The position numbers and the translations under genes were made by a program. This document shows, one piece after another, positions 1 to 8,120 of a DNA stretch of 34,569 nucleotides. Numbering within the stretch: the first letter of the stretch is position 1; each line of letters begins with the position of its first letter. The notes beneath the pieces were generated by a model. The model made no database searches. It saw only the letters and a program-made list of their open reading frames with translations, and had not been told where the DNA came from. Origin of the DNA: Treponema sp. (GTDB lineage: Bacteria; Spirochaetota; Spirochaetia; Treponematales; Breznakiellaceae). The DNA is taken from assembly GCA_031254365.1 (NCBI GenBank), contig JAIRUN010000093.1, forward strand, positions 1 to 34,569. Direction: 5' to 3'.

Positions 1-24
1 GTAGATGACATTACCCGCTATTTA

Positions 25-33
25 TGCTATACT
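25..33 (+). promoter_or_regulatory. Extended -10 promoter of the small membrane protein gene
   Basis: TG-C-TATACT is an extended -10 element. It lies 23 nt before the ATG at 57, leaving a short leader that holds the AAGGAG ribosome-binding site at 45-50. A -35 box is not clear. Confidence 0.5.
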
Positions 34-56
34 GTTATTATAACAAGGAGACCATT

Positions 57-272
57 ATGGCAAAAAAAACCGACATTGACAAACTTCCCTGGATCGTTAA
101 AGTTATCCTCACCCTTTTCTTTGATCCGATAGTTCAGGGCATTAACCGCATACTGCGGGGCAAAGTAATTATCGGGCTTTTGTGGATCATCACCATCGGC
201 ATCTTTGGAATTGGATGGCTTATTGATTTCATTACCGTGTTGATTTATAAAGACATCAAGTTTCTTGCGTAG
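57..272 (+). CDS. Small TM2-like membrane protein
   Basis: This is a 71-residue protein of unknown function. The ATG at 57 is chosen over the in-frame ATG at 24 because AAGGAG at 45-50 sits at the right distance and the upstream ATG overlaps the -10 element. A charged lysine-rich N-terminus is followed by two hydrophobic stretches, roughly residues 10-20 and 32-60, with GIGWLIDFI in the second. That order and the G-W-x-x-D motif resemble the TM2 domain family, small two-helix membrane proteins. It is alone on the plus strand and converges on the GH9 gene 8 nt downstream. The family assignment is from pattern only. Confidence 0.65.
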   Translation: MAKKTDIDKLPWIVKVILTLFFDPIVQGINRILRGKVIIGLLWIITIGIFGIGWLIDFITVLIYKDIKFLA

Positions 273-280
273 ATGATCTT

Positions 281-1924
281 TTACAACGAATCAAAATAGG
301 CTGTAACAAAAACCGCCGGGGAATTCCAATAAATGGCATTTTCATTGGATGATGCCGAAGGCGTAAAGTCCAGATAGAATTTCGCCGGGGCCGTGTCAGG
401 GGGTATGGTCATCTTGGCCGCACCGTCCGGGTGTCCTTTATTGGGCCCTCCTGACACAAGGCCCGGTACTGGATCATCAACCCCGTCAGCGTAAGAAGGC
501 CGGTGATGGGGAAAGCGGAAAGCCCGTTTCCCAAAGCCTGTTACAAAGCTATAGCCTGTGGCGTTCATTCCCAAAAGATAATCAAGCTGGTTCTGGGCGG
601 CGTTCCGGTATTTCATTTCTCCTGTAAGAAGGCAGGCGCAGATCATAACGATGGCGTTGTTCAGAATCGGAAGTATGCTTCCCCATCTGTAACCGTCCGC
701 ACCCAGAGCCGTATGGTAACCGCTTTTTTGGGTCAGAGTCAGGGATGAATCCGCAGCCTGAACAAACCGCTTTTGTAAGGACGCGATAAAATCCCCGTCA
801 AGTTTATTTCGCATAACAAAGAAGCAGCACAGCGCCCCCATGCCCGCGGTATCCCGCCAGCCGAATTTTGAAACATCTACCGCGTCCGCCCGTTTTTTTA
901 AGGCATCCAGATAGCGGGCTTCTCCGGTAACGGAATACAATTCTGCGGAAGCCCAGAAAAGTTCGTCCTCGCAGCTTGAATCCCCATAGGCCCCGGAACT
1001 GAGATTTGGCGGATTGACAAAGGGCTCAAACGCGGGGTTCGCCTCCATCCAATCCCATGCTTTTATGGCGGCCTCAAGCAGTTTGCTGGCAAAGGCAGCG
1101 TCATAGGCCCGGTAGACTCTGGAAGCCTGCGCCGCCGCTGCCGCGAATCCCGCGGTGGAACAATGAGTAACCCGAAAGAGCCATAAATCATCCGTGTCTT
1201 GTTCAGGCATAATGAATTTTGCGAAATACCTGGTGGCTACCTTGTGGTAGAGTCCCCCGTCTGCCCGCTGCATCCTGAGCATCCACTCCAGTTCATAGCG
1301 GCATTCGTTGAGAATGTCGGGAATCCCGTTGCCGCTTTCGGGGATATTAAGCTGATCCTGATAAACCGGATAAAATAATTCATAAGAATAAAGTAAGTGT
1401 GACACTGCTACTGCTGCGGGCGCGATATACCTGCCGTAATCCCCGGCATCATGCCAGCCGCCGACGCAGTCTACCACCGTATCCATGTCCAGTTCCCCAT
1501 CGTTCTTAACCAGCGTGGCTTTTCCCGCATGGCAGATTCCGTGATGATAAGGGCCGGCGTATTTTTCCGGCAGCTCGCAGCCGCAGCGTTGATAATAGAA
1601 GCTCTTTACCAGCGCATTGCTCAAGGCATGATAAGGCTTTTCTTTTATCTCGATAATGACACTCTCGCCATCGGCAATAAGATAATACTTACCCGGTTCA
1701 GAGAAGGCGGAAAAATCCACGGTGCGCACCGTATCCCCTGAAGCTTCATCGTAGACTGCCGGAGAAAGAATAACATTGCAGATATTTTCGTCCGCTCCGG
1801 TTTGCGGCCGGTATGTACCAAGCATCCGCTCGTTCAGAATCATGCAATGCGCTCCCTTGCCGGTCAAGACTGCCTTTTTCGGCAGCCGGGGATCGTAGCC
1901 TGTCTGGTTATAATGAATACTCAT
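281..1924 (-). CDS. Glycoside hydrolase family 9 cellulase-like enzyme, no signal peptide
   Basis: This 547-residue protein should hydrolyse beta-1,4-glucosidic bonds in cello-oligosaccharides or related beta-glucans. Residues 1-95 look like the Ig-like N-terminal domain found in CelD-type GH9 enzymes (it opens with NQTGYDP). The (alpha/alpha)6 barrel follows. GGWHDAGDYGRY at 155-166 holds the two acidic residues (D159, D162) of the inverting mechanism, HHRPS at 473-477 is the histidine signature, and E528 in NENAIYWN is the expected acid. There is no signal peptide, lipobox or carbohydrate-binding module, so it is probably cytoplasmic. Its ATG overlaps the stop of the upstream GH16 gene by 4 nt (ATGA), so the two are translationally coupled. 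Substrate could also be another beta-glucan or an exo-type action on oligosaccharides; the fold call is firm, the substrate is not. Confidence 0.93.
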   Translation of the reverse strand: MSIHYNQTGYDPRLPKKAVLTGKGAHCMILNERMLGTYRPQTGADENICNVILSPAVYDEASGDTVRTVDFSAFSEPGKYYLIADGESVIIEIKEKPYHALSNALVKSFYYQRCGCELPEKYAGPYHHGICHAGKATLVKNDGELDMDTVVDCVGGWHDAGDYGRYIAPAAVAVSHLLYSYELFYPVYQDQLNIPESGNGIPDILNECRYELEWMLRMQRADGGLYHKVATRYFAKFIMPEQDTDDLWLFRVTHCSTAGFAAAAAQASRVYRAYDAAFASKLLEAAIKAWDWMEANPAFEPFVNPPNLSSGAYGDSSCEDELFWASAELYSVTGEARYLDALKKRADAVDVSKFGWRDTAGMGALCCFFVMRNKLDGDFIASLQKRFVQAADSSLTLTQKSGYHTALGADGYRWGSILPILNNAIVMICACLLTGEMKYRNAAQNQLDYLLGMNATGYSFVTGFGKRAFRFPHHRPSYADGVDDPVPGLVSGGPNKGHPDGAAKMTIPPDTAPAKFYLDFTPSASSNENAIYWNSPAVFVTAYFDSL

Positions 1925-3138
1925 GGCGAAACCTTCGGCTGGTTATAAACCCTTACATAATCAACGAGCATTTCGCCTTCGGTGAAGCCGGGCGGTAATG
2001 TTCCTGCCCATTCAGCTCCTTCTACACTTAACTTGATATAGTTGGGATTCTGGTTTATGCCGCAGTTCTGAAATTGCGGGCCGCCGTTAACGCGCCACAG
2101 TATTTGGCCGTCTACATAGAACACATATTCCGAAGGTGACCAGTCAAGCGCGAAAATGTGGAATTCGCCATCATAAATATCCAGCCCCGGCAGGCTGCTG
2201 TTATCCTGACCTGTACTCTGGTGATTGCTGCCATAACCATTCCAGTGCAGCGCGGCGTTATATGTACCGTTTTGATTATGTATGGATTCAATGATGTCGA
2301 TTTCAGTGCCTATCACGCCATCATTGGTGATGATGTCCTGTGTTGGACTCATCAGCCAGAACGCCCCCCATGTGCCGCTTGCTTTGGGGAATTTAATTTT
2401 TGCCTCATAATAACCATAGCTGTTGTCAAATATTACAGGCCCGTTTATTTGTTTTGTACGCGAGCGTATGGCCCCTGCGCGAATCCAGTTATCCGCAAGC
2501 GCTTTTTGGGATGATTTACCCGCGCCGAGTTTTGTGTCGCGGATCATTTTAAGATGCAGCATCCCGTCGCTGATCGAAACCATATCGTCTCTCCATGAAC
2601 TGCGCCCCTGCCTGTCCCATTCAGGACAAAATTCCCACTTGGTTTTATCAAGCGTGGTTCCTTCGAATTCGTCAAAGAAAATAATTTCCGGTTCCGCGTT
2701 TTCGTCTGCTGTTTTTGCGAACATGATCTTTATGACAAGGCTGTCGCCTGTCGTCTCGGCGCTTATGTTTTCTACACGGTCTGTTGGCAGGCCCTTAACA
2801 TCGTCAAGAAGTATGCCGCTGAAGGTATGCCGCTTGTCCGCGGGCTCAAGGATCAATGTGGCGGTGTACTGTGTGTCTTTCCCGAATGTTTTGCTGACTT
2901 GCGGGTTCCATTCGAGAGTCTGCGTAAAGGATTCCCTTGTTAATAATTTTGCCCTGAAAGGGTATTTGTACAGGCTCTGGGGATAATTACCCGCCGCAGG
3001 AGATTTGAGGGGATAAACTTCCGGTGAACTGATCTGCGATTTGCCGTTCAAGCCTCCGGCAGTACCGCACGAAATTACAACAACAATAATGAAGCACACG
3101 CCAAGCGCCCCTATAAGAATAATTTTAGGTGTCATCAT
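1921..3138 (-). CDS. GH16 family beta-glucanase lipoprotein (laminarinase-like)
   Basis: This 405-residue protein is a retaining endo-beta-glucanase of family GH16, the group with laminarinases and lichenases. A hydrophobic leader ends in the lipobox VISC (C24), so it should be lipid-anchored at the cell surface or periplasm. Residues about 40-150 form an extra beta-rich region that I cannot name. The catalytic domain starts near 152 (IIFFDEFEGTTLD) and carries the E-x-D-x-x-E signature as E279, D281, E284, within a stretch containing WGAFWLMSP upstream. It ends with the typical VDYVRVYNQ strand. Two adjacent ATG codons (3138, 3135) could start it. Neither has a Shine-Dalgarno site, and an extended -10 box ends 6 nt upstream. 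It is the first gene of a two-gene operon with GH9: outer hydrolysis by GH16, then inner processing by GH9, is the natural reading. Confidence 0.93.
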   Translation of the reverse strand: MMTPKIILIGALGVCFIIVVVISCGTAGGLNGKSQISSPEVYPLKSPAAGNYPQSLYKYPFRAKLLTRESFTQTLEWNPQVSKTFGKDTQYTATLILEPADKRHTFSGILLDDVKGLPTDRVENISAETTGDSLVIKIMFAKTADENAEPEIIFFDEFEGTTLDKTKWEFCPEWDRQGRSSWRDDMVSISDGMLHLKMIRDTKLGAGKSSQKALADNWIRAGAIRSRTKQINGPVIFDNSYGYYEAKIKFPKASGTWGAFWLMSPTQDIITNDGVIGTEIDIIESIHNQNGTYNAALHWNGYGSNHQSTGQDNSSLPGLDIYDGEFHIFALDWSPSEYVFYVDGQILWRVNGGPQFQNCGINQNPNYIKLSVEGAEWAGTLPPGFTEGEMLVDYVRVYNQPKVSP

Positions 3139-3144
3139 GTCATC

Positions 3145-3153
3145 AGTATACCA
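3145..3153 (-). promoter_or_regulatory. Extended -10 directly before the GH16 start (leaderless)
   Basis: Read on the minus strand this is TG-G-TATACT, followed by six bases and then ATGATG. A transcript starting the usual 6-8 nt after the -10 box would begin at or within the first codons. There is no clear -35 box, as is common with an extended -10. Confidence 0.55.
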
Positions 3154-3194
3154 TGAATGGTTAACGCAATGCTATTTCCTTAATCAGTAATTCG

Positions 3195-3203
3195 TGATAA
3201 AAT
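3195..3203 (+). promoter_or_regulatory. Extended -10 promoter of the DUF362 gene
   Basis: TG-A-TAAAAT lies 25 nt before the ATG at 3229. The short leader contains ACGGAGG, so this gene is conventionally led. It is divergent from the GH16 promoter about 45 nt away. Confidence 0.5.
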
Positions 3204-3228
3204 AAATAATTGTAACGGAGGCATATCC

Positions 3229-4233
3229 ATGAATACAAAAAAGATTAAGGCCGGAAAGCTGGCGCTTGCCGCGCTTGTAGTCATTTGTCTTGGAGCGCTG
3301 GTTACAGCCGGTAGTGTAGATAAAACAAAAGCGCATGAAACGGTCCCGGATACAGCCCGTATCAATACCGAACAGGTCGGGGGTTCCAAAGTGTATTTCA
3401 CCAGCGACATCAGTGCGCAGGGAATACTCGCGGTTTATGAAGCCCTGAATGTTCCGGTATCCGGCAAAGTGGCGGTAAAGCTCCACATGGGAGAGCCGGG
3501 AAATCAAAATTACCTCAGGCCGGAACTGCTTCGGACATTGGTTGATACAGTGAAAGGCAGTTTCGTTGACAGCAATACCGCTTATGGCGGACGCCGGGGC
3601 AATGCCCAGGCCCATCTTCAGGCTGCCAGGGAACACGGCTTTACCTATGCGCCGGTTGACATCCTTGACGCGGACGGGGAAATAAAGCTCCCCATAAAAA
3701 ACGGCAAGCACCTCAAGGAAGCCCTTATGGGTTCCCATATTATGAATTACGACTGGATCATTTCTGTGGCGCATTTCAAAGGTCATTCAATGGCTGGTTT
3801 CGGGGGAACCTTCAAAAATCTGGCTATTGGCATTGCCACCCCAGCGGGTAAAAGGGCAATTCACTCTGATCCCGGCGGCGGAATGTTTTCCAGTTCCGGT
3901 GAACCTTTTTTTGAGAAAGTCATTGAATATAATATGGCGCTCGCGGATGCCAAATCCGGCAGAATGCTCTACATCAATGTGCTGAATAATCTTTCAACAG
4001 AATGTGACTGCAATGCCCGCGCTCCGGGGGCCACTATGCCGGACATCGGCGTTCTGGCGAGCCTTGATCCGGTGGCTCTGGAAAAGGCCAGCCTTGATAT
4101 GATCTACGCCCGGCCCGCTGATGAACGCAGACATCTGGTAGAGCGAATCGAATCCCGAAACGGAACCTATCAGGTGATCTATGGTGAAAGAATGGGTCTG
4201 GGCAAACAAACATACGAGTTAATCAGATTGTAG
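3229..4233 (+). CDS. Exported DUF362 domain protein without ferredoxin domain
   Basis: This 334-residue protein belongs to the DUF362 group, whose members are often fused to or next to 4Fe-4S ferredoxin domains and whose reaction is not settled. It begins with a lysine-rich stretch and a hydrophobic segment (about 10-27), consistent with a signal peptide or anchor. Family-like motifs include VAVKLHMGEPGN, the AYGGRRGNAQAH stretch, and WIISVAHFKGHSMAGFGG, followed by KNLAIGIA. A pair of cysteines (ECDCNARAP) is present near residue 263, but there is no CxxCxxC ferredoxin motif. The start is fixed by ACGGAGG. The permease gene follows after 37 nt on the same strand and may be cotranscribed. Confidence 0.85.
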   Translation: MNTKKIKAGKLALAALVVICLGALVTAGSVDKTKAHETVPDTARINTEQVGGSKVYFTSDISAQGILAVYEALNVPVSGKVAVKLHMGEPGNQNYLRPELLRTLVDTVKGSFVDSNTAYGGRRGNAQAHLQAAREHGFTYAPVDILDADGEIKLPIKNGKHLKEALMGSHIMNYDWIISVAHFKGHSMAGFGGTFKNLAIGIATPAGKRAIHSDPGGGMFSSSGEPFFEKVIEYNMALADAKSGRMLYINVLNNLSTECDCNARAPGATMPDIGVLASLDPVALEKASLDMIYARPADERRHLVERIESRNGTYQVIYGERMGLGKQTYELIRL

Positions 4234-4270
4234 AGAACAATTAACAGTTAACTGTAACGGAGTGATACCG

Positions 4271-5176
4271 TTGGAAATTCTTGCAAGGGAATTAATTTAT
4301 TTCTGGTATTACTTTTCCGTACAGCTTTCCCAGATAGCGATTTATTGGATTTTGGGAATGATCCTCGGCTCGCTAATCTCGGTTTTTGGCAGGGAAAAAC
4401 TTCACTCCATGTTCGCTGCCTTGCGGGACAGGGACTTGGGGATTTTGGGCATTATCCCCGCTTCCCTCATCGGCATTGCCTCTCCGCTCTGTATGTACGG
4501 AACCATTCCCATTTCCGCATCCTTTGCCGAAAAGGGAATGGAAGAAGACTGGCTCGCGGCCTTTATGATGAGTTCGATTCTGTTGAATCCCCAACTCCTG
4601 TTCTACAGCGCCGCTCTGGGGCCGGCTGCTTTGATAATCCGTTTTGTGAGCTGCTTTCTCTGCGGCATTAGCGCGGGCCTGCTGGTTCGTTTTTTTTTCA
4701 AGGGCAGAAAATTTTTTAATTTCAAAGGTTTTGAAGAAGCAACAAACCGCGACATTGATCCCAATCTTTTTTTGCGCTTCATTAAAAATCTCTGGCGGAA
4801 TGTAAAAGCCACCGGCCCGGCCTTTCTCCTCGGTATAAGCCTCGCTGCCCTGTTCCAGCGGTATGTTCCCGCTGATGTCATGGCATCGCTTTTTGGGAAG
4901 CACCGGGGCTTTGGCCTGCTCATGGCCGCCACAGTAGGAGTCCCCCTCTATGTCTGCGGCGGCGGCACTATTCCCCTGCTCATCTCATGGATGGGAAACG
5001 GAATGTCACTTGGTTCCGCCGCGGCTTTTATGATCACCGGCCCTGCCATGAAAATTACAAATCTGGGAGCGGTAAAGATCATTCTGGGAATAAAAGACTT
5101 TGCCCTTTACCTGGCCTTTGCGATTCTCTTTGCGCTTTGTACCGGCTTCCTTGTTGATTTCGCATTTTTTTTATAA
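4271..5176 (+). CDS. ArsP_1 / DUF318 family permease
   Basis: This polytopic membrane protein of about 301 residues resembles the ArsP_1 (PF03773) permeases, some of which export organoarsenicals or metal ions. About eight hydrophobic helices can be counted. Two related motifs are diagnostic: SPLCMYGTIPI early in the protein and VCGGGTIPLLISW in the second half, the latter followed by ITGPAMKITNLGA. They suggest an internally duplicated transporter. A longer start (GTG at 4262) would overlap the only ribosome-binding site, GGAG at 4259-4262, so I prefer the TTG at 4271, 8 nt downstream of it. It lies 37 nt after the DUF362 gene. The substrate is unknown; the Cys in both motifs fits a soft metal or thiol-linked role, but that is inference. 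Confidence 0.85.
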   Translation: MEILARELIYFWYYFSVQLSQIAIYWILGMILGSLISVFGREKLHSMFAALRDRDLGILGIIPASLIGIASPLCMYGTIPISASFAEKGMEEDWLAAFMMSSILLNPQLLFYSAALGPAALIIRFVSCFLCGISAGLLVRFFFKGRKFFNFKGFEEATNRDIDPNLFLRFIKNLWRNVKATGPAFLLGISLAALFQRYVPADVMASLFGKHRGFGLLMAATVGVPLYVCGGGTIPLLISWMGNGMSLGSAAAFMITGPAMKITNLGAVKIILGIKDFALYLAFAILFALCTGFLVDFAFFL

Positions 5177-5205
5177 CAGAATAACCAGTGGTTTAGACAA
5201 CTCCC

Positions 5206-5236
5206 TTGACTAAACTAAGTTTATAGACTAAGTTTA
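5206..5236 (+). promoter_or_regulatory. Promoter and tandem palindromic operator of the first toxin-antitoxin module
   Basis: Two abutting 13-bp units, at 5211-5223 and 5224-5236, differ at a single base. Each is a near or perfect palindrome of the form TAAACT-A-AGTTTA. A -35-like TTGACT at 5206-5211 overlaps the first copy, and a TAAGTT box 17 nt further on lies in the second. The layout fits autoregulation by the antitoxin, typical of type II modules. Confidence 0.55.
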
Positions 5237-5249
5237 CAAGAGAGACACT

Positions 5250-5486
5250 ATGCAGCAGTACAATATTCACGCGGCTAAAACTCATCTTTCCGCGCTGGTG
5301 GAAAAAGCCGCCGGAGGTGAAGCCTTTATTATCGCGAAAGCCGGTAAACCTATGGTAAAAGTCGTTCCCTGTATGATGCAAAGTGACGGGCAAAAACGGG
5401 TTGGATTCCTCAAAGGGGAAATCGCAATTCCTGATGACTTTGATCAGATGGGTCAAAACGAAATAAGCGAAGCGTTTGAGGCTTGA
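5250..5486 (+). CDS. Phd/YefM-like antitoxin of a type II toxin-antitoxin module
   Basis: This 78-residue protein has the compact N-terminal DNA-binding fold of the Phd/YefM group. Residues 1-12 (MQQYNIHAAKTH) and the FIIAKAGKPMVKVVP strand, with the A-K-A-G-K-P core, are typical. The C-terminal half (PDDFDQM) is the flexible part that would block the toxin. A GAGAG ribosome-binding site precedes the ATG. The PIN toxin gene starts 1 nt after this stop, and the tandem 13-bp palindromes upstream are the likely operator. Confidence 0.88.
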   Translation: MQQYNIHAAKTHLSALVEKAAGGEAFIIAKAGKPMVKVVPCMMQSDGQKRVGFLKGEIAIPDDFDQMGQNEISEAFEA

Positions 5487-5487
5487 T

Positions 5488-5901
5488 GTGAAACTGCTTA
5501 TTGATACGCACCTGCTTTTATGGGCGGCGGCAGGCACATTGCCTTCCAAAGCTGAGCCCTACTTTTCCAATGCCGAAAATGAACTGCTTTTTAGTTCCGC
5601 CAGCATCTGGGAAGTAATTATCAAAAAGGGCTTAAATCGCCCTGATTTTCGGATAGATCCCAATGCGCTGTATTGGGGTCTTTTGAATAACGGCTATACG
5701 GAACTTGACATTACGAGCCGTCATACGCTTTTGACCGCGAACTTACCTCCGTTTCATAAAGACCCTTTTGATCGTATTCTGGTAGCTCAAGCCAAAGCGG
5801 AAGGGGCGGCACTGCTTACATCGGATAAGATCGTATCACGTTATTCACCCGCTATTTACATAAGCGCGGGACGAAAAAGCAACCGGCATCGTTTGGAATA
5901 G
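5488..5901 (+). CDS. PIN-domain toxin (VapC-like ribonuclease)
   Basis: This 137-residue PIN-domain protein is expected to cleave RNA and be neutralised by the preceding antitoxin. Acidic PIN residues are visible: D6 in LLIDTHLLLW, E in SIWEVIIK, D in DPFDRILVAQA and D in LLTSDK. DPFDR is characteristic of the toxins that pair with Phd-type antitoxins. The start is taken as GTG at 5488 because GAGG at 5478-5481 is 6 nt upstream and the protein then begins MKLLIDTH. A TTG at 5476 would add four residues and overlap the antitoxin. The C-terminus is basic (SAGRKSNRHR). Confidence 0.9.
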   Translation: MKLLIDTHLLLWAAAGTLPSKAEPYFSNAENELLFSSASIWEVIIKKGLNRPDFRIDPNALYWGLLNNGYTELDITSRHTLLTANLPPFHKDPFDRILVAQAKAEGAALLTSDKIVSRYSPAIYISAGRKSNRHRLE

Positions 5902-5940
5902 AAGAAAACTCTTAATTGGTGTTCCTATAGCAGAAAAATT

Positions 5941-5949
5941 TGCTATGCT
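5941..5949 (+). promoter_or_regulatory. Extended -10 just upstream of recG
   Basis: TG-C-TATGCT ends 9 nt before the GTG start at 5959. No Shine-Dalgarno site is present between them, so the recG message would have almost no leader. No clear -35 box is seen. Confidence 0.5.
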
Positions 5950-5958
5950 GATTGTACT

Positions 5959-8064
5959 GTGTTTCTGCGATCCCTTACTGTTCCGCTAACCGCTATCCGG
6001 GGCATCGGCCCTGCCCAGATTCCCAAATTCGCCAGGCTGGGAATACAGAATGTGGCGGGACTCCTTTGTCACTATCCCCGTGACTGGGAAGACCGGAGTC
6101 TTGCAGTTCCCCTGAAAGAATTTTATCGTGCGCCGGTCTGTACGGAAATTACCGTCCTTGCCCATGACTGGATCGGCTTTGGCAGGAAGCGGACACTCAA
6201 AGTCCATGTTGAAGATGAAAGCGCCAGAGCAACGCTGCTGTGCTTTAACCGTCCCTGGCTGGAGAAGCAGCTTGTTCCCGGCAACCGTTACCGGCTGTGG
6301 GGCCGCTTTAATTATAAATACAGCGAGATACAGTCCAGTTCTTTTGAAGTTGAGCCGCTTGACGGGGACATGGGTGAAAGCAGCTCAGCTGGTTTTGGCC
6401 GTTTGCTTCCGGTGTACCCCCTGAGCGCGGGCCTTAATCAGACAATGGTCCGCAGATTCATAAGCCAGACTCTTCAGCATTACGCCGCTGATTTTGAGAA
6501 TGAACTTCCTGCGGAAATTATTGAACGGGACGCACTGCTTTCAAAAGCCGCCGCAATCAGGGCCATCCATTTTCCCGCTTCCGCCGCGGAACTTGAACAG
6601 GCGAAAAAGACCCTTATATATGAAGAATTATTTTACCTTGAAGTGATGGTGGGGAAGAGGAGCCGCACTCCGTCAAAGAGCGTAGATGAACAAAATATTG
6701 ATAAAAACGCAATAGATACCTATTCCTCTTTGCAGCAGCGTCTGCTTGAGCGGCTGCCCTTTACACTTACGCCGGGACAGCGGGAAGCGGCTGCTGACAT
6801 TGACCGTGACATGACGCATAACGTGGGTGTCTCCATGTCGCGGCTGTTACAGGGTGATGTCGGTTCCGGGAAAACGTTGGTTTCATTTCTGGCCGCGCTG
6901 CGGGCAGTGGAAGACGGGGGGCAGGCGGCGATCATGGCTCCAACGGAATTGCTTGCCCGCCAGCATGCGGAAAACGCCGCCCGGCTGCTTGAGCCGCTGG
7001 GAATACGGATCGCCTTTTGTACGGGAAACATAAAAGCCGCCGGAAGAAAAGAATTACTGCTGCGCCTTGCCTCCGGTGAAATTGATATTGCCGTTGGAAC
7101 CCATGCGCTTTTTTCACGTGATGTACAATATAAAAACCTGCGCCTCGTGGTAATAGACGAACAGCACCGCTTCGGTGTAACCCAGCGCGCGCTTATCATG
7201 GCAAAGGGCACTTCGCCCCAGGGCGTGCCCCATTTGCTGATGATGAGCGCCACGCCCATTCCCCGCACTCTTGCCCTGACAGTTTTCGGCGACATGGATG
7301 TTTCAGTGATCCGCGATCTGCCGCCCGGCAGAAAGCCGGTAAAAACTCATCTGGCAAAACAATCCAGCGAGGCCAGAGTTTACGATTTTGTGCGCAAAGA
7401 ACTGAGCGCCGGGCATCAGGCATATTTTGTCTATCCGTTAATTGATGACAGCGGCGATGCTGAATTAAAAGACGCTGTTTCAATGGCTGAACGTCTGGCG
7501 AAGAAAGTTTTCCCCCGTTATGCGCTTGCGCTGGTTCACTCAAAACTGGACGAAGAAGAAAAGCAGCGCACCATGGAACGCTTCCGTAGCGGGGAAATAA
7601 AAATCCTCGTTGCAACCAGCGTTGTCGAGGTAGGAGTTGATGTGCCAAACGCGAACTGCATGGTCATTGAACACGCCGAGCGTTTTGGCCTTTCCGCCCT
7701 GCATCAACTCCGGGGCAGGGTCGGCCGCGGTCTTGATCAGTCGTATTGTTTTCTTGTGTATTCCGATGAACTTACCGATGACGGAAAATCCCGGCTCAAG
7801 GTGATGCTGGAAAACTCAGATGGCTTTGTCATTGCCGAAGAAGATTTGAAACTCCGCGGCCCCGGACAAATTACCGGAACCGAACAGTCCGGCTACCTGA
7901 ATCTGGGAATAGCCAATCCGATCCGTGACATCGAAGAACTCGTCCGCGCCAGAACCGATGCCTTTGCTATCCTCGAAAGCGACCCGGACCTCCTGCTGCC
8001 CGATCACCGCGTCATCGCCCGCGTACTGGAAACCGTTCCGCCCTTTGACGAAGTTGCGCTGTAA
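5959..8064 (+). CDS. recG: ATP-dependent DNA helicase RecG
   Basis: RecG remodels stalled replication forks and branch-migrates Holliday junctions. The 701-residue length is normal. An N-terminal wedge/OB region (about 60-190) precedes two helicase domains. Walker A is GDVGSGKT at about residue 299, the DEAD-box variant DEQH follows RLVVI at about 399, MMSATPIPRTLA is motif III, and the C-terminal helicase part carries VGVDVPNANCMVIEHAERFGLS and QLRGRVGRG. The start GTG at 5959 gives the usual opening (two residues before SLTVPLTAIRGIGPAQ) and has no ribosome-binding site. The gene sits between two unrelated PIN-type toxin-antitoxin modules, with a 57-nt gap upstream and downstream. Confidence 0.97.
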   Translation: MFLRSLTVPLTAIRGIGPAQIPKFARLGIQNVAGLLCHYPRDWEDRSLAVPLKEFYRAPVCTEITVLAHDWIGFGRKRTLKVHVEDESARATLLCFNRPWLEKQLVPGNRYRLWGRFNYKYSEIQSSSFEVEPLDGDMGESSSAGFGRLLPVYPLSAGLNQTMVRRFISQTLQHYAADFENELPAEIIERDALLSKAAAIRAIHFPASAAELEQAKKTLIYEELFYLEVMVGKRSRTPSKSVDEQNIDKNAIDTYSSLQQRLLERLPFTLTPGQREAAADIDRDMTHNVGVSMSRLLQGDVGSGKTLVSFLAALRAVEDGGQAAIMAPTELLARQHAENAARLLEPLGIRIAFCTGNIKAAGRKELLLRLASGEIDIAVGTHALFSRDVQYKNLRLVVIDEQHRFGVTQRALIMAKGTSPQGVPHLLMMSATPIPRTLALTVFGDMDVSVIRDLPPGRKPVKTHLAKQSSEARVYDFVRKELSAGHQAYFVYPLIDDSGDAELKDAVSMAERLAKKVFPRYALALVHSKLDEEEKQRTMERFRSGEIKILVATSVVEVGVDVPNANCMVIEHAERFGLSALHQLRGRVGRGLDQSYCFLVYSDELTDDGKSRLKVMLENSDGFVIAEEDLKLRGPGQITGTEQSGYLNLGIANPIRDIEELVRARTDAFAILESDPDLLLPDHRVIARVLETVPPFDEVAL

Positions 8065-8085
8065 CAGTACACGGCTGTATGCCGC

Positions 8086-8114
8086 TTGCCCTCGCTCCCT
8101 TTTTGTGTTATGTT
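8086..8114 (+). promoter_or_regulatory. Promoter of the second toxin-antitoxin module (leaderless)
   Basis: TTGCCC at 8086-8091, a 17-nt spacer, and an extended -10 TG-T-TATGTT ending at 8114. The ATG at 8121 follows after six bases. There is no Shine-Dalgarno site, so the message would start at or next to the start codon. Confidence 0.6.
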
Positions 8115-8120
8115 TCTTTA

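Noticed and set aside
2423-2986. 187-codon open frame antisense to GH16
   Set aside because: It is a shadow of the GH16 frame, with no ribosome-binding site and no family pattern. The same holds for the long antisense frames over der, ptsI, pdxY and the M28 gene.
4262-4270. GTG start for the permease
   Set aside because: It overlaps the only ribosome-binding site; TTG at 4271 has correct spacing.
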